Positions 6,150-6,466 of a stretch of 6,466 bases of DNA are shown here, piece after piece; the first letter of the stretch is position 1; each line of letters begins with the position of its first letter. Under the pieces are notes generated by a model. That model was not told where the DNA came from, did not search any database, and worked only from the letters and a program-made list of their open reading frames with translations. The stretch lies in NCBI GenBank assembly GCA_021790555.1, contig JAJYGY010000226.1, positions 1 to 6,466 on the forward strand, in the 5' to 3' direction. The translations under genes and the position numbers were made by a program. The stretch is from a bacterium (GTDB lineage: Bacteria; Oederibacteriota; JAJYGY01).

Positions 6150-6466
6150 ATGCGACTCTTTCGTCCATCTTCCGGCATGGATCAACGCGGGATCACCATG
6201 ATCGAGGTGGTGCTGGCGCTTTTCATCGTGGCGGTCCTGATCCTGGCGCTTTTGAATGTCTTCCGGGTGACGACCAGGGGGGTCTATATATCAAAGGACA
6301 ACATGCGCGCCGGCACGCTGTTGCAGAGCAAGATGGAGGAGCTGAAGCTGGCCGCCACCAACGCGAGTTACGCCAACACCTGGTCGAGCCTGACCTCCTC
6401 CCCCCTGGTGGTGGCGGATGCCGGGATCAACACCGCCGACATCGACACCCAGACCTTCACCTGGAG
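6150..6466 (+). CDS. Type IV prepilin-like / pseudopilin protein, N-terminal part
   Basis: The frame is open from ATG 6150 to the right edge, giving 105 visible residues. It has a short charged leader ending in QRG, then ITMIEVVLALFIVAVLILALL. This is the class III (prepilin peptidase) signal: cleavage after Gly14, an N-methylatable first residue (Ile15 here instead of the commoner Phe), Glu at mature position +5 (Glu19), and a hydrophobic assembly helix of about 20 residues. The segment LLQSKMEELKL, about 45 residues into the mature protein, recalls the EEL/KLEEL region of PilV, PilE or GspI minor pilins, so a minor pilin or type II secretion pseudopilin is more likely than a major pilin. 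Two in-frame starts are possible: 6150 (14-residue leader) and 6177 (MDQRG, 5-residue leader). Neither has a clear Shine-Dalgarno; 6150 is chosen for the more typical leader. Further pilin genes might follow outside the window. Confidence 0.87.
   Translation, partial: MRLFRPSSGMDQRGITMIEVVLALFIVAVLILALLNVFRVTTRGVYISKDNMRAGTLLQSKMEELKLAATNASYANTWSSLTSSPLVVADAGINTADIDTQTFTW

Noticed and set aside
5936..6178. Minus-strand frame of 80 codons in the AT-rich region
   Set aside because: It covers the terminator and the promoter region of the pilin-like gene, lacks a ribosome binding site and a recognisable domain, and its Lys/Ile/Tyr-rich composition simply reflects AT-rich DNA.

Overview
This is a GC-rich (well above 60% by eye) Gram-negative bacterial chromosomal segment. 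A lipoprotein signal peptide, a FadI/FadJ-type beta-oxidation pair and a type IV prepilin-like protein all point to a diderm bacterium. The GC content and protein flavour would fit a deltaproteobacterial-type lineage or an acidobacterium such as Holophagae. That placement is an impression, not a demonstrated assignment.

Layout. Positions 5446 down to 1 hold five minus-strand genes that are closely packed and probably co-transcribed. In transcription order they are: a FadI-type 3-ketoacyl-CoA thiolase (5446-4151); an MFS transporter (4138-2897); a FadJ-type bifunctional enoyl-CoA hydratase/3-hydroxyacyl-CoA dehydrogenase (2873-762); a YkgJ-family cysteine-cluster protein (765-205) whose start overlaps the fadJ stop as ATGA; and the first 53 codons of a lipoprotein (160 to beyond the left edge). 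A good sigma70-like promoter sits just upstream of the thiolase. Together the thiolase and FadJ cover the hydration, dehydrogenation and thiolysis steps of beta-oxidation. The acyl-CoA ligase and acyl-CoA dehydrogenase are not in the window. The transporter lies between the two enzyme genes and may carry a carboxylate or other substrate or product of the pathway (inference).

A divergent intergenic region (5447-5690) separates this operon from a plus-strand single-domain cold-shock protein gene (5691-5900). That gene has a hairpin in its leader and a strong intrinsic terminator after it. A strikingly AT-rich stretch (about 26% GC over 6001-6120) follows. It carries a near-consensus promoter and leads into a plus-strand type IV prepilin/pseudopilin-like gene that runs off the right edge.

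There is no CRISPR array, insertion sequence, tRNA or rRNA, and no obvious defence or otherwise novel system. The points most worth a second look are the transporter between fadI and fadJ, the coupling of a metal-binding cysteine-cluster protein to fadJ, the structured leader of the cold-shock gene, and the AT-rich leader without a clear ribosome binding site in front of the pilin-like gene.
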